A DNA stretch of 64,000 bases from contig JAHBVJ010000010.1 of the NCBI GenBank assembly GCA_019637615.1, positions 143,785 through 207,784 of the forward strand, in the 5' to 3' direction. Made by a program: the position numbers and the translations under genes. The notes under the pieces were generated by a model. It did not search any database. It was not told where the DNA came from and saw only the letters and a list, made by a program, of their open reading frames with translations. The first letter of the stretch is position 1; every line of letters begins with the position of its first letter. This document shows positions 43,880-53,261 of the stretch, one piece after another. Source of the DNA: Anaerolineae bacterium. GTDB taxonomy: Bacteria; Chloroflexota; Anaerolineae; Aggregatilineales; UBA2796.

Positions 43880-45070
43880 TTACATGGCTTGTGGATCGGG
43901 GTTGAGGTGACGGGCTAAGGCATCCAGAAACACGCTTTCCCCCGGCGGCTTCTTGAGGAACCCGTCCGCGCCGATAGACATCGCGAGATCAGCAGCATCC
44001 AGCACCGAGCAGATCAACACCGGAATATGCTGCGTGGCGCGGCGATTCTTCAGCAGTTGCAAGACTTCCCAACCGTCCTGCTTGGGCAGCATCACGTCCA
44101 GCACGATCAAGCGCGGCTGTGCGTTGGTGGCTAATTCAAGCGCCTGTGTGCCGTCATGCGCTGCCAACACCTGATACGGGTAGCCCGTCAAATAGCGCCG
44201 GAACAAGGCCACCGCGTCGGGATTGTCATCAATGATCAAGATCGACTGCTGATCTAGCGGGACTTCCAGCGTAATCCCGTCCTCATCTTGCAGCACCCGC
44301 CCACCGAGCGCCGTGACCAGCGTATCCAGCGTATCGGTCTGCGCCAGTTGCGTGCGCATCACCAGCGCGTCATCTTGTTCAATGATGAACTGATAATGGG
44401 TCGCGGTGAGAGTCAGCGTCACCAGAAAACGGCTGTGCGCTGGCGACTGCGTGATGAGCTGCGACATGATCCAGATGATGGCTTGGCGCAACACCGTCAG
44501 ATCGGTGCTCAGGTCAAGGCGCGGATTGATCGCTGTTACGTCGATATGTGCTTGGTGACGGTCAATCAGCCCTTGGATCGCGTGCATGGTTTTCTGCAAG
44601 AAGGCGACCCCGTTGATCTGCTGTGGTTCGCCCTGCTGATGGACGCGCTCGACTTCGGATTGCAGCGATATCGTGCTTGGCTGTGAGAGTTCCAGCGGCG
44701 CTTTGATCTGCTCCGCGAGGATGGTGCTGAGGGTCTGGACGGCTTTGGCGTGGTCGCGGTAAAACTGGCGCTCGCTCAGGTTCAGGCGGTGCAAAATATG
44801 CTGAATCTGCTGCTGACTGAGATAGCGCATCTGTAAAATCTGGTACAGGCGCGTCTTGCGTGAATCTGGCGTCACCTCCTTGCCGGGATTCAAACTCTCG
44901 ATGGAGTCGGTCACTAGTTGCCGGAACGCCTGAATGCGGCTGGCGTCGCCTTTGGCTTCCGGCACGCAAGCATGTACCAAGGGATGGTCTTGCAAAAACA
45001 GGTAATCAAATAAGTGAAGCAGGCATTCGCGAACCTGTTGTTCAAAAGCGTCGGTATCCAAATTATTCAT
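43880..45070 (-). CDS. Response regulator with N-terminal HTH-like region and degenerate kinase-like middle
   Basis: About 396 residues from the ATG at 45070 (MNNLDTDAFEQQ); a TTG at 45094 is possible. Residues about 1-130 are helical and include YLSQQQIQHILHRLNLSERQ, which looks like a helix-turn-helix. The middle (about 130-270) resembles a shrunken DHp/ATPase region without catalytic motifs (ALGGRVLQDEDGITLEVPLD). The C-terminal receiver is normal: LIIDDNPD, Asp in LIVLDVMLPKQDG, Lys in FLKKPPG. The order HTH-like first and receiver last is unusual for a DNA-binding regulator. It follows the sugar-binding-protein gene by about 90 bp on the same strand and is the likely output of that locus; this is inference. 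Confidence 0.75.
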   Translation of the reverse strand: MNNLDTDAFEQQVRECLLHLFDYLFLQDHPLVHACVPEAKGDASRIQAFRQLVTDSIESLNPGKEVTPDSRKTRLYQILQMRYLSQQQIQHILHRLNLSERQFYRDHAKAVQTLSTILAEQIKAPLELSQPSTISLQSEVERVHQQGEPQQINGVAFLQKTMHAIQGLIDRHQAHIDVTAINPRLDLSTDLTVLRQAIIWIMSQLITQSPAHSRFLVTLTLTATHYQFIIEQDDALVMRTQLAQTDTLDTLVTALGGRVLQDEDGITLEVPLDQQSILIIDDNPDAVALFRRYLTGYPYQVLAAHDGTQALELATNAQPRLIVLDVMLPKQDGWEVLQLLKNRRATQHIPVLICSVLDAADLAMSIGADGFLKKPPGESVFLDALARHLNPDPQAM

Positions 45071-45161
45071 AAAATTAACCGTCGCTTCTACCAAAAAATG
45101 ACTAATTCAATCGCCACTATTGTGAAGGAGACGAGTGTTAAATGCAAGAATAGGAATGCGC

Positions 45162-46229
45162 TTAGAACACTAACTGCTGCTCCGACCACATATAACCGTC
45201 GATCACATTTTGCCCATACGTGCGCAGCTTCCACGGCTCATCCAACAGCTTGGCGTCGTTGTTGACATCGGCGGAGATGATCATGCCATCGGCAAGGATG
45301 AACGGCGGGATGGTTTTCGCGGCATTCTCGACTCCGACCATCGCCGCGTAATAGCCCGCCATGATGCCCCATGCGTGAATGCGCGTGGCGGAATTGCGCG
45401 CCGTCGCCAGCAGCTTACCATCTTTGACGGCTTGCAGCGCGGGGATCATCGCGTCGATGCCCGCTAGCACGATCTGGTCTTGCAATCCGGCCTGCTCCAC
45501 CACATCGCGCGCCGCCAGTGCCATGTCATCATTGTGCAAGAAGCCTGCTTTCAAGTCGGGATGGCGTCTGAGCAAGCGCTGCCACACTTCGGAGGCGCGA
45601 TCCACCAGCCAATCGGCGGGCTGGTCATCCACGACCTCGATGTCGGGATACTTGCCGATGATGTTGTAAAAGCCTTGTGCGCGTCCTTGCGCCCCTGTAT
45701 GCCCTTGCTGCCCCCACGTCTGCGCGATCTTGCCCTTCCCGCCCATCTTATCGACCAGCTTTTGTACCACCGCTTCCGCCAGCCCCACATTATCCGGCGC
45801 GATGAAAGTCAGCACGCCGATCTGCTTCAAGACGGGCAGCGGTGCGATCAGCGTATCCATGTCGATCACCGGAATTCCCGCGCGGATCACCTGCTGGATC
45901 GGCTCGATCAGCGCGCCGATGCTGGCGGGTTGCACGGCGACGAAATCCCATTTCTGCTTGGCGATCTCGTTCATCGCGTCTAGCTGTGTCGGCACATCCC
46001 ACTTGCCGTCGTACCACACCAGCTCGATCCCCAACCAATCCGCGAATAAGAGCGCGGCTTGCTGTCCTTGCTGGTTCCACGTCCCCGCCATGCCCGCCGT
46101 CGTCACCGCTGCCCGCATCTTGCGCGATTCCGCCCGCGTGCGCAGTTGGCTATAAAAACCGGGAATGCCAAGCCCTGCTAAGATACTGGCGGCTAAAAAT
46201 TGACGGCGATCTAACTTCCGAGTAGGCAT
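45162..46229 (-). CDS. Exported sugar-binding protein of the periplasmic-binding-protein type I family, Tat-type signal
   Basis: 355 residues from the ATG at 46229, with GGAGG 7-8 bases upstream; a start at 46250 overlapping the receiver stop (TAATG) is the alternative. The N-terminus TRKLDRRQFLAASILAGLGIPG is a twin-arginine-type signal. The rest follows the Peripla_BP_4 (ribose/xylose-binding-like) fold: VPTQLDAMNEIAKQKWDFVAV, AGIPVIDMDTLI, HNDDMALAARDVVEQAGL and DAMIPALQAVKDGKL. No permease or ATPase gene adjoins it; instead it lies between a receiver gene and a response-regulator gene downstream of a dCache kinase. It may deliver a bound sugar to the kinase sensor rather than to a transporter. 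Confidence 0.82.
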   Translation of the reverse strand: MPTRKLDRRQFLAASILAGLGIPGFYSQLRTRAESRKMRAAVTTAGMAGTWNQQGQQAALLFADWLGIELVWYDGKWDVPTQLDAMNEIAKQKWDFVAVQPASIGALIEPIQQVIRAGIPVIDMDTLIAPLPVLKQIGVLTFIAPDNVGLAEAVVQKLVDKMGGKGKIAQTWGQQGHTGAQGRAQGFYNIIGKYPDIEVVDDQPADWLVDRASEVWQRLLRRHPDLKAGFLHNDDMALAARDVVEQAGLQDQIVLAGIDAMIPALQAVKDGKLLATARNSATRIHAWGIMAGYYAAMVGVENAAKTIPPFILADGMIISADVNNDAKLLDEPWKLRTYGQNVIDGYMWSEQQLVF

Positions 46230-46249
46230 AACAGCGTCCTCCAAAAACA

Positions 46250-46636
46250 TTATTCAGGGCGGATCGGTTCACCAATATATCTTTTCACGAGATCAACCAG
46301 TTCTTCCGTCGAAAACGGTTTGCGGATCATGGCGGAACAGCCGAATTTCGCCGCCATCTTCACTTCATGCTCACCCGCCCGCGCCGTACACGCGATGATC
46401 GGCGGTGCGGTCAGGTCGCCAAGCTGTTGCTTGAGCACCAGCGCCAGCGTCCGCCCGTCCACATCCGGCAGGTTAAAATCCATCAGAATCAGGCGCGGAT
46501 GATCTTTACGCGCGTCTTTCGCCCCTTCCAAGCCGTTGGCGAAATGCCGCACCTCGAAGCCTGCTGTTCGCAAAATATGCAGGATCATATCCGCGTTCGC
46601 CTGATTATCCTCGATCACTAGAATATGCTTGCCCAA
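46250..46636 (-). CDS. Single-domain response regulator
   Basis: 128 residues, receiver only. The acidic pair is in LVIEDNQA, the phospho-acceptor Asp in LILMDFNLPDVDG, the Thr in ACTARAGEHE and the Lys in MIRKPFST. It lies 46 bp downstream of the dCache kinase gene, whose own C-terminal receiver lacks the Asp, so this free receiver is the likely phosphate acceptor for that kinase. The stop abuts the upstream ATG of the sugar-binding-protein gene (TAATG). Confidence 0.95.
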   Translation of the reverse strand: MGKHILVIEDNQANADMILHILRTAGFEVRHFANGLEGAKDARKDHPRLILMDFNLPDVDGRTLALVLKQQLGDLTAPPIIACTARAGEHEVKMAAKFGCSAMIRKPFSTEELVDLVKRYIGEPIRPE

Positions 46637-46682
46637 AACGATTCCGTCTCCACTATCCCTCTACGACAAGGCTGGTCGGCGC

Positions 46683-49109
46683 TCAATCGCCCGACATCGC
46701 CGCCCGCGCCGCCACAAGGATCATCGTGACCGACGCTGCCAGTTCGCTGGTTAGGTTCGCTTTCATCACAGTATAGATCATCGCCTTATCTGCCAACGGT
46801 GGATGTTCGTCACGTCCGGTGATGATCAAAATCGGGATATGCCGCGTGTCCGGGTCTTTGTGCAGCGCGTCTAATACCGCTTCCCGATCCAGACTCGGTG
46901 GTTCGCCGCCCAACACGATCAGGGCGGGCAGCAGTCCAGTCGCCAGCGTCACGGCTTGATCCGCTTCACTGGCATTGACCACCACATGCCCCGCGCCTTC
47001 CAACAGCCGATGGATCACATCGCGCGTGGTCATCTCGTCTTCGAGTACCAGAATCACAGCCGTCTGCCCGACTGATGTTGGCACCTCGCTCAAGATCGAT
47101 ACCGCGCCGTCCGTTGTAACAGGCTGTGGTTCCGAATGTAACTGTTCCGACGTGGCGATGGGCAGCGCAAAAGCGAATGTTGTCCCCTTGCCGACGGTGC
47201 TCTCGACGGTCAGATCGCTGCCGTGCAGCAGACTGAACTGCTTGCTGATGTCCAAGCCTAAGCCTGTGCCGCCATATTGTTTGCTCGTGCCATATTCCGC
47301 CTGTTTGAAGCGGTCAAAGATCGTCGCCAACGCCTTCTCCGGAATGCCGATGCCGGTATCGCTCACCGCGATCCGCACCCAGTTGCCCTCCACACGCGCC
47401 GCGAGCGTCACCTGCCCGCTGTCGGTGAATTTGATCGCGTTCGACATCAGGTTCAAAATGATCTGTCGCACGCGCATGGCATCCGCCCACACCAGCGGCA
47501 AATTATCCGAGAAATCCGGTTGAATGTGAACAGGTTTGCCTTTCAACAGTCCAATCGATGTCGAGATCACGCCCCGGAAGATGTCCGGCAGGCTGACGCA
47601 CGCGAAACGCAGATCGATATTACCCGACTCTACCTTGCTCAAGTCGAGGCTGTCATTGATCAAACCGAGCAGATAATGCCCGTTCGTCTCGATCAGTTTC
47701 AGATACGGCTGATAAATCTCTGGTAGCGGCACATTCCCGAACATCTGCGGCACATCCAGCATCGAGCTTGAATAGCCGATGATCACGTTCAGCGGCGTGC
47801 GCAGTTCGTGGCTCATGTTGGACAGAAACACAGATTTAGCGCGGCTGGCTTGCTCGGCTTGCCCTTTGGTGATCACGAGCTGCTTGTTGGCAGCTTCGAG
47901 TTCGGCGGTACGCGCGGCGACACGGTTTTCAAGATCGTTGTACAGTGTGCGCAGTTCCCGCAGCATCCGCTCGAAAGCCGTAGCCAGATGACTGATCTCG
48001 TCGCGCGTGGTCACGGTGGGGATCGGCGTTTCCCATTCGCCGCGACTGATGGCGTCGGCGGTCTGCACCAATTGGCGCACAGGCCGCACGATGTTCCGCG
48101 TGAAGAACACCGCCACCGCAATCGCCACGATCAAGGCTGCGCCCGCCAGTGCGAGGATCACGAACTGCGCATTGTTTACCTCGGTCAGGATCGTGCTAAC
48201 GTCCTTTTGCCGCACCAGCAGCCATTGCACGGCGATCTGCCCGACGGGTTTGATGTGCGCGAAGACTTGCAGGCTGTCGGGGCGGTCTTGCGAGCCGAGG
48301 ATGGTGCCTTGCCGTGCGCCGAACATCTGCCGGATGTCGTTCGGCTGGTCATCATCCAACGTGGCCTTGTTCTTGAGCACGTGCCCGTATAGCTTGCTCG
48401 GATCAGGATGCAGGAGATAGCTGCCATCTTTGTCGATCAAGTACGTCTCGCTGCCCGCTTCTTGCGCCGTGATGTCTTGCAGCATCGGCTTCATGTACGA
48501 CTTGACCGCCAGCACGCCGACCACATTGCCGTTATCGGCTTGCAGCGGCGTCGAGTAACGCACGATGGGCGTGTACGGCAGCTCAATTGTGCCGTCGTTC
48601 GCATTCAGCTCAAAGCCGGAGATGTACACCTGCCCCGCCAGCAGCCCGATAGCCTGATTGAAATATGCATAGCCACTCTGGTTGCCTTTGGCGGGGATCG
48701 TGTCGAATGCCTCGCCGTCCAGCGTGCTCACATGCACGATCTCGCGTCCCGACAGACTCAGGATCGTGATGTCCACATACTGCGTGGAGCGCTTAAGGAA
48801 GGCTTGAAAAAATGTTGTCTCGCCGTCAGCCGCTTGCTGCAATTCACCCGGCGTGTCCAAGCTGTTGACATAGCGTCGCGTCGAGGGCGCTTGGCTGAGG
48901 AACAGTACATCATTTTTTACGTCGATGATGCGCTTCTCGATGGTATTCGCTTGCGCCACCACCGACCGCAGTTCCTCCGCGCTGATCTTGCCGATCAGCG
49001 TACTGCTGGCGGTGCTCAGGCTGTAAAACGCGATGATGCCAGTCGGGATCAGCAGGACGAGCACGAACGCCAAGATCAATTTGGTTTGCAGATGGCTCAG
49101 TCTCAGCAT
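46683..49109 (-). CDS. dCache-HAMP sensor histidine kinase with pseudo-receiver
   Basis: About 808 residues from the ATG at 49109, chosen for the AAGGACG just upstream and because the signal-anchor helix follows (KLILAFVLVLLIPTGIIAFYSL). An outside sensor of about 250 residues has the double-Cache pattern (YVDITILSLSGREIVHVS, later SETYLIDKDGSYLLHPD). A second helix, HAMP domain, coiled coil, HisKA (LSNMSHELRTPLNVIIGYSS) and a complete ATPase (LMSNAIKFTD, DTGIGI, GTGLGLDISK) follow. The C-terminal receiver-like domain starts VILVLEDE but has LIVLGGEPP where Asp is required, so it cannot take phosphate. First gene of the operon with the free receiver and the sugar-binding protein. Confidence 0.92.
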   Translation of the reverse strand: MLRLSHLQTKLILAFVLVLLIPTGIIAFYSLSTASSTLIGKISAEELRSVVAQANTIEKRIIDVKNDVLFLSQAPSTRRYVNSLDTPGELQQAADGETTFFQAFLKRSTQYVDITILSLSGREIVHVSTLDGEAFDTIPAKGNQSGYAYFNQAIGLLAGQVYISGFELNANDGTIELPYTPIVRYSTPLQADNGNVVGVLAVKSYMKPMLQDITAQEAGSETYLIDKDGSYLLHPDPSKLYGHVLKNKATLDDDQPNDIRQMFGARQGTILGSQDRPDSLQVFAHIKPVGQIAVQWLLVRQKDVSTILTEVNNAQFVILALAGAALIVAIAVAVFFTRNIVRPVRQLVQTADAISRGEWETPIPTVTTRDEISHLATAFERMLRELRTLYNDLENRVAARTAELEAANKQLVITKGQAEQASRAKSVFLSNMSHELRTPLNVIIGYSSSMLDVPQMFGNVPLPEIYQPYLKLIETNGHYLLGLINDSLDLSKVESGNIDLRFACVSLPDIFRGVISTSIGLLKGKPVHIQPDFSDNLPLVWADAMRVRQIILNLMSNAIKFTDSGQVTLAARVEGNWVRIAVSDTGIGIPEKALATIFDRFKQAEYGTSKQYGGTGLGLDISKQFSLLHGSDLTVESTVGKGTTFAFALPIATSEQLHSEPQPVTTDGAVSILSEVPTSVGQTAVILVLEDEMTTRDVIHRLLEGAGHVVVNASEADQAVTLATGLLPALIVLGGEPPSLDREAVLDALHKDPDTRHIPILIITGRDEHPPLADKAMIYTVMKANLTSELAASVTMILVAARAAMSGD

Positions 49110-49407
49110 ATGGCGTCCTTCGTTAAGCGGCTCCTTCCTCACATTCTCACTCATCAGTGTATCCGAATCGGCAGCATGATCAACAAGAATTCATGATGCA
49201 GTTCCTTTTTTGAATCTTGTTTGTGTTGGCTGAGGATGGTGTGAGCGCACTAGCTACTTTCTAAACATCCTCTCATTGCAATCTGTCAGGTGCATGTCAA
49301 TAATTTCTGCATCCACCAGTGAAGATTTGGAATTGAGCAGTCAACATCCATAAAGCGTAGCTAGATCGATCACATTACGTTGGTACAGTAAGAGGTTCGC
49401 CCCACCA

Positions 49408-50247
49408 ATGAACGAATTATCCGCCACACGTTCGGAGCGCTGGCGACAACGGGCTAAACAGCTAGTTGCCCTTCTGCGCCGCGCAGTGCCTTTTGGTTCT
49501 GGTGTCTTAGCGGCCTTCCTCGGTCTGCTGCTTTACAATGCGGTGACGCCCAAACCACATCTCATCACGCCGGATGAAGTCAACCAGTCGGTTAACAACA
49601 TCCTCGCCTCCGCCACGCCGCCCGCCGCCTATTCAGCGTACGTATATCAGATCATTCGCCCGTCGCTCGTCTACATTCGTTCGCGCTTGCCGGATCAAGA
49701 TGGGCAGCCAGATGGAGCCGTTGGCAGCGGCGTGATCGTCACTGACACAGGCGACATCCTCACCGCGCTGCATGTCGTCGCGGACGCCACTAGCATTCAA
49801 GTCACCTTCGCGGATGGCACCGAAGCCAACGCCCAGATCAGCGCCACACAGCCGGAGATCGATATCGCGGTGCTGGCGACGGATCGCCTGCCATCGGAGG
49901 TGGTGCCCGCCATCTTGGGCAACCCCGGTGCGATGCATGTGGGCGACGAAGCCTACGTCGTGGGCAATCCTTTTGGCATTTACGGCTCGATGAGCACCGG
50001 CGTGATCTCCGGCTTTGACCGATCCTTCCAAGATGCGAAAACCAAACGCAAGATGGAAGGGCTGATCCAGATCGACGCGGCGGTCAACCCCGGCAATTCG
50101 GGCGGGCCGCTGCTCAACCGCGCGGGTCAGGTCGTCGGCATCGTGACGGCGCTCCTCAACCCGACTCAGCAAGAAGTATTCATCGGCATCGGATTTGCAG
50201 TGCCGATTACGACGGCAGGAGGGGCGGCAGGGCTACCACCTTACTAA
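49408..50247 (+). CDS. Membrane-anchored HtrA-like serine protease (S1C) without PDZ domain
   Basis: 279 residues. One helix near the N-terminus (about 28-46) anchors it, catalytic part outside. The triad is visible: His122 in TALHVVADA, Asp152 in IDIAVLATD and Ser231 in NPGNSGGPLL. The sequence ends shortly after the protease fold (IGFAVPITTA), so there is no PDZ domain, unlike DegP/HtrA. It lies 50 bp before the MoxR gene on the same strand and may belong to that transcript. Role in envelope protein quality control is inferred from the family. Confidence 0.9.
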   Translation: MNELSATRSERWRQRAKQLVALLRRAVPFGSGVLAAFLGLLLYNAVTPKPHLITPDEVNQSVNNILASATPPAAYSAYVYQIIRPSLVYIRSRLPDQDGQPDGAVGSGVIVTDTGDILTALHVVADATSIQVTFADGTEANAQISATQPEIDIAVLATDRLPSEVVPAILGNPGAMHVGDEAYVVGNPFGIYGSMSTGVISGFDRSFQDAKTKRKMEGLIQIDAAVNPGNSGGPLLNRAGQVVGIVTALLNPTQQEVFIGIGFAVPITTAGGAAGLPPY

Positions 50248-50297
50248 CAGTTCGACCTGCGGTAACGATGATAACTACGATGGAAGGGTAATTATTC

Positions 50298-51314
50298 ATG
50301 GCTCAAGCATTCAACTCCCCATCCCCCAACGGGATGCCTATGGAACGCGTGCTGTACGAAGTAAAGAAGATTATCGTCGGGCAGGATCATCTGCTGGAAC
50401 GGCTGATCGTGGCACTGCTGGCGCGTGGACACATCCTCGTGGAAGGCGTCCCCGGTCTCGCCAAGACGATGGCGATCAAGACTCTGGCGGAGTCAATCGG
50501 TGGTGAATTCAAACGCATCCAATTCACGCCCGATCTCGTCCCCGCCGATCTAGTCGGCACGCGCATCTACAACCAGAAAACGGGCGAGTTCAACACCTCG
50601 CTTGGGCCAGTCTTCACCAATCTCCTGCTGGCGGACGAAATCAACCGCGCGCCCGCCAAAGTGCAAAGCGCCTTGCTGGAAGTCATGCAAGAGCGTCAGG
50701 TCACCATCGGGCGCGAGACGTTCAAGGTGCCGAATCCCTTCCTCGTCCTCGCCACGCAAAACCCGATTGAAACCGAAGGCACCTACGCCCTGCCGGAAGC
50801 CCAAGTTGACCGCTTCATGCTCAAAGTGCTGGTCGGCTATCCGTCCAACACCGAGGAATTCGTCATTGTCGAGCGCATGACGGGAGCCTTGCAAGCAGTG
50901 CAGCAGGTCATCACCACCGATCAACTACTCGGCCTGCAAAAGGAAGTCGAACGCGTCTATGTGGACTCGGTGCTGATCGAATATGCCGTCAAGCTCGTCA
51001 CCGTCACCCGTCGCCCGCAAGATTACGGCTTCAAGGAACTCGAACGCTATGTGACCTTCGGTGCCAGCCCGCGCGCCTCGATCAATATGATCCTCGCCGC
51101 GCGTGCCTTGGCTTACCTGCGCGGGCGCGACTACGTGCTGCCGCAAGACGTGGTCGATATGGCTGCCGACGTGATCCGTCACCGCATTGTGCTGTCCTAT
51201 GAAGCGCTCTCGGATAACGTCACCAGCGATGATTTCTTGAAGAAGATTATGAACCGTATACCAGTTCCGGTGGTGCCTTTACGTGAACACGCCAACATCC
51301 GCGCCAACGCCTGA
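50298..51314 (+). CDS. MoxR-family AAA+ ATPase
   Basis: 338 residues. Walker A GVPGLAKT at 50-57, Walker B LLADEINRAP at about 112, then SALLEVMQERQVTIG, sensor 1 LATQNPIETEGTYALPEAQ and the arginine finger region DRFMLKVLVGYP. This is the MRP/APE2220-type MoxR core. Such ATPases work as chaperone-like partners of VWA proteins. The following DUF58 and VWA genes fit this; the DUF58 gene overlaps its 3' end by 32 bases. Confidence 0.95.
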   Translation: MAQAFNSPSPNGMPMERVLYEVKKIIVGQDHLLERLIVALLARGHILVEGVPGLAKTMAIKTLAESIGGEFKRIQFTPDLVPADLVGTRIYNQKTGEFNTSLGPVFTNLLLADEINRAPAKVQSALLEVMQERQVTIGRETFKVPNPFLVLATQNPIETEGTYALPEAQVDRFMLKVLVGYPSNTEEFVIVERMTGALQAVQQVITTDQLLGLQKEVERVYVDSVLIEYAVKLVTVTRRPQDYGFKELERYVTFGASPRASINMILAARALAYLRGRDYVLPQDVVDMAADVIRHRIVLSYEALSDNVTSDDFLKKIMNRIPVPVVPLREHANIRANA

Positions 51315-52182
51315 GCACATCCTTCAGCGCATCGACTGGCAGGTCATCCGTCGGCTGGACGGTCTGTTGCAGGGCGATTACCGCACGCTGTTTTACGGCT
51401 ACGGGATCGACTTTGCCGATCTGCGCGAATACCAGCCGCAGGATGACATCCGCTACATCGACTGGAACGTCACCGCGCGGATGGACACGCCCTACGTCCG
51501 CCAGTACGTTGAAGATCGCGAGATCACCGCGTGGTTCTTGCTCGATCTCACGCCGTCCATCGACTTTGGCACGGTGCAGCAAGTCAAGCTTACGCTGCTG
51601 GTCGATTACGTGACCACCCTCGCGCGTCTGCTAACGCGCCACGGCAACCGCGTCGGCGCGATGTTCTACGGTAGCCAGATCGAACGCACGGTTCCGGCAC
51701 GCGGCGGGCGTCTGCAAGTGCTGCGCCTGATCAACGATCTCACCAAGCACGCGCCCTTACAACGCGCGCCCTTTACCGATCTCGCCCCGCTGCTGGAAGG
51801 CGCACTCAACACCATCAAATCCCGCTCGTTGGTCTTCCTGATCTCGGATTTTATCAGTGCGCCGGGGTGGGAACGCTCGCTCCGGCTGCTCAGTCGTCGG
51901 CATGAAGTCATCGCTGTCCGCCTTTGGGATCCGCGCGAGATCGATCTGCCGGATGTCGGCCTGATCGTGATGGAAGACGCAGAGACGGGTGAGCAGTTGT
52001 ACGTCGATACGCACGACAAAAAATTCCGTCAGCGCTTCACCCAAGCGGCTCACCAGCGCGAAGCCGAACTCGATACCATCTTCAAAAGCGCCGGAGTCGA
52101 TGTGCTATCGCTCTCGACAGAAGATGACATCGTGCGCGCTATCGTCCGCTTCGCCGCGTTACGACGCCAGCGCCGAAAGTAG
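51283..52182 (+). CDS. DUF58-domain protein
   Basis: 299 residues from a GTG at 51283, inside the end of the MoxR gene (32-base overlap), so translation is coupled. The family signature GYGIDFADLREYQPQDDIRYIDW is in the first third (key words FADLREYQ and RYIDWN), followed by a VWA-like fold in which the metal site is partly kept (FLLDLTPSIDFG, where DxSxS is replaced by DLTPS). DUF58 proteins regularly sit between MoxR and VWA genes and are thought to take part in the same machinery, whose client is unknown here. Confidence 0.92.
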   Translation: MNTPTSAPTPEHILQRIDWQVIRRLDGLLQGDYRTLFYGYGIDFADLREYQPQDDIRYIDWNVTARMDTPYVRQYVEDREITAWFLLDLTPSIDFGTVQQVKLTLLVDYVTTLARLLTRHGNRVGAMFYGSQIERTVPARGGRLQVLRLINDLTKHAPLQRAPFTDLAPLLEGALNTIKSRSLVFLISDFISAPGWERSLRLLSRRHEVIAVRLWDPREIDLPDVGLIVMEDAETGEQLYVDTHDKKFRQRFTQAAHQREAELDTIFKSAGVDVLSLSTEDDIVRAIVRFAALRRQRRK

Positions 52183-52194
52183 AGGGAGGTAAGC

Positions 52195-53202
52195 ATGGAC
52201 TTTCTCTGGCCCCTGATGCTCATAGCCCTGCTGCTGGTTCCCGTGTTCGTCTACGTTTACCTGCGGATGCAGCAGCGACGTAAGCAGATCGTCGCCCGCT
52301 ACAACAATTTTGGCCTGATGCAAGGGGGCGCGGGACGTCAGGTTGGCGCGCGCCGTCACATCCCGCCTCTACTCTACTTGTTCGCGCTGATTATCTTCAT
52401 CATCGCGCTGGCGAGGCCGCAAACCACCGTCAACATCCCGCGCATCGAGGGCACCATCATCCTTGCTTTCGATGTTTCCGGCAGCATGGGCGCGGATGAC
52501 CTGAAGCCAACCCGCATGGATGCGGCGAAAGCGGCAGTGCAAGATTTTGTCGAGCGTCAGCCCGCCAATGTCGAGATCGGGGTCGTCGCCTTCAGTGAAA
52601 GCGGGTTTGCCATCCAAGCGCCCACCAAAGAGCGCGAGGAAGTGCTTTCCGCCGTCAACCGTATGTCGCCACAGCGCGGCACCTCGCTTGCCAACGGCAT
52701 TTTCGCGTCGATCTCCACCTTGGAAATGGCGCTCAATCCGCAGCCGTCCATGTACACCAACCTGACGCCGGAACCCACGCTCGAACCCACGCCCATGCCC
52801 AAAGGCCAGTACAGTTCTGGTGTGATCATCCTGCTCACCGACGGCGAGAACACGTCCAACCCCGATCCGTTGGAAGCGGTCAAGCTGGCCTCTGATCGTG
52901 GCATCCGCATCTACACAGTGGGCATTGGCAGCGCGGCGGGCGCGAACCTGACCGTCGAAGGCTTCACCGTACACACGCAGTTGGATGAGCCGACGCTCCG
53001 CCAGATCGCGCAGATGACCGATGGCGTCTATTATAATGCCGAAAGCGAAGAAGATTTACGCCAAATCTATGATAATCTGAATCCACAGTTGGTCATCAAG
53101 CCGGAAAATACCGAAGTCACCGCCCTGTTCGCGGGCGCGGGGCTGTTCATCCTGTTGATCGGCGGCATGATGTCGATGCTGTGGATTGGTCGCCTGCCGT
53201 AA
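52195..53202 (+). CDS. VWA-domain protein, BatA-like
   Basis: 335 residues. An N-terminal helix (MDFLWPLMLIALLLVPVFVYVYL), a short basic region, a second helix (LFALIIFIIALARP) and then a VWA domain with an intact MIDAS motif DVSGS (93-97), Thr in PQRGTSLANG and LTDGENTS. A last helix (ALFAGAGLFILLIGGMMSML) closes it. GAGGGAGG precedes the ATG. It follows the DUF58 gene by 12 bp. The arrangement is that of BatA/BatB in Bacteroides, where these proteins support stress tolerance; function here is inferred. Confidence 0.92.
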   Translation: MDFLWPLMLIALLLVPVFVYVYLRMQQRRKQIVARYNNFGLMQGGAGRQVGARRHIPPLLYLFALIIFIIALARPQTTVNIPRIEGTIILAFDVSGSMGADDLKPTRMDAAKAAVQDFVERQPANVEIGVVAFSESGFAIQAPTKEREEVLSAVNRMSPQRGTSLANGIFASISTLEMALNPQPSMYTNLTPEPTLEPTPMPKGQYSSGVIILLTDGENTSNPDPLEAVKLASDRGIRIYTVGIGSAAGANLTVEGFTVHTQLDEPTLRQIAQMTDGVYYNAESEEDLRQIYDNLNPQLVIKPENTEVTALFAGAGLFILLIGGMMSMLWIGRLP

Positions 53203-53261
53203 CACACGCTAATGCACGCGCTAGTGTTTGTCTTTAGTTTTTGCTTTAGTATTCACTAAGC

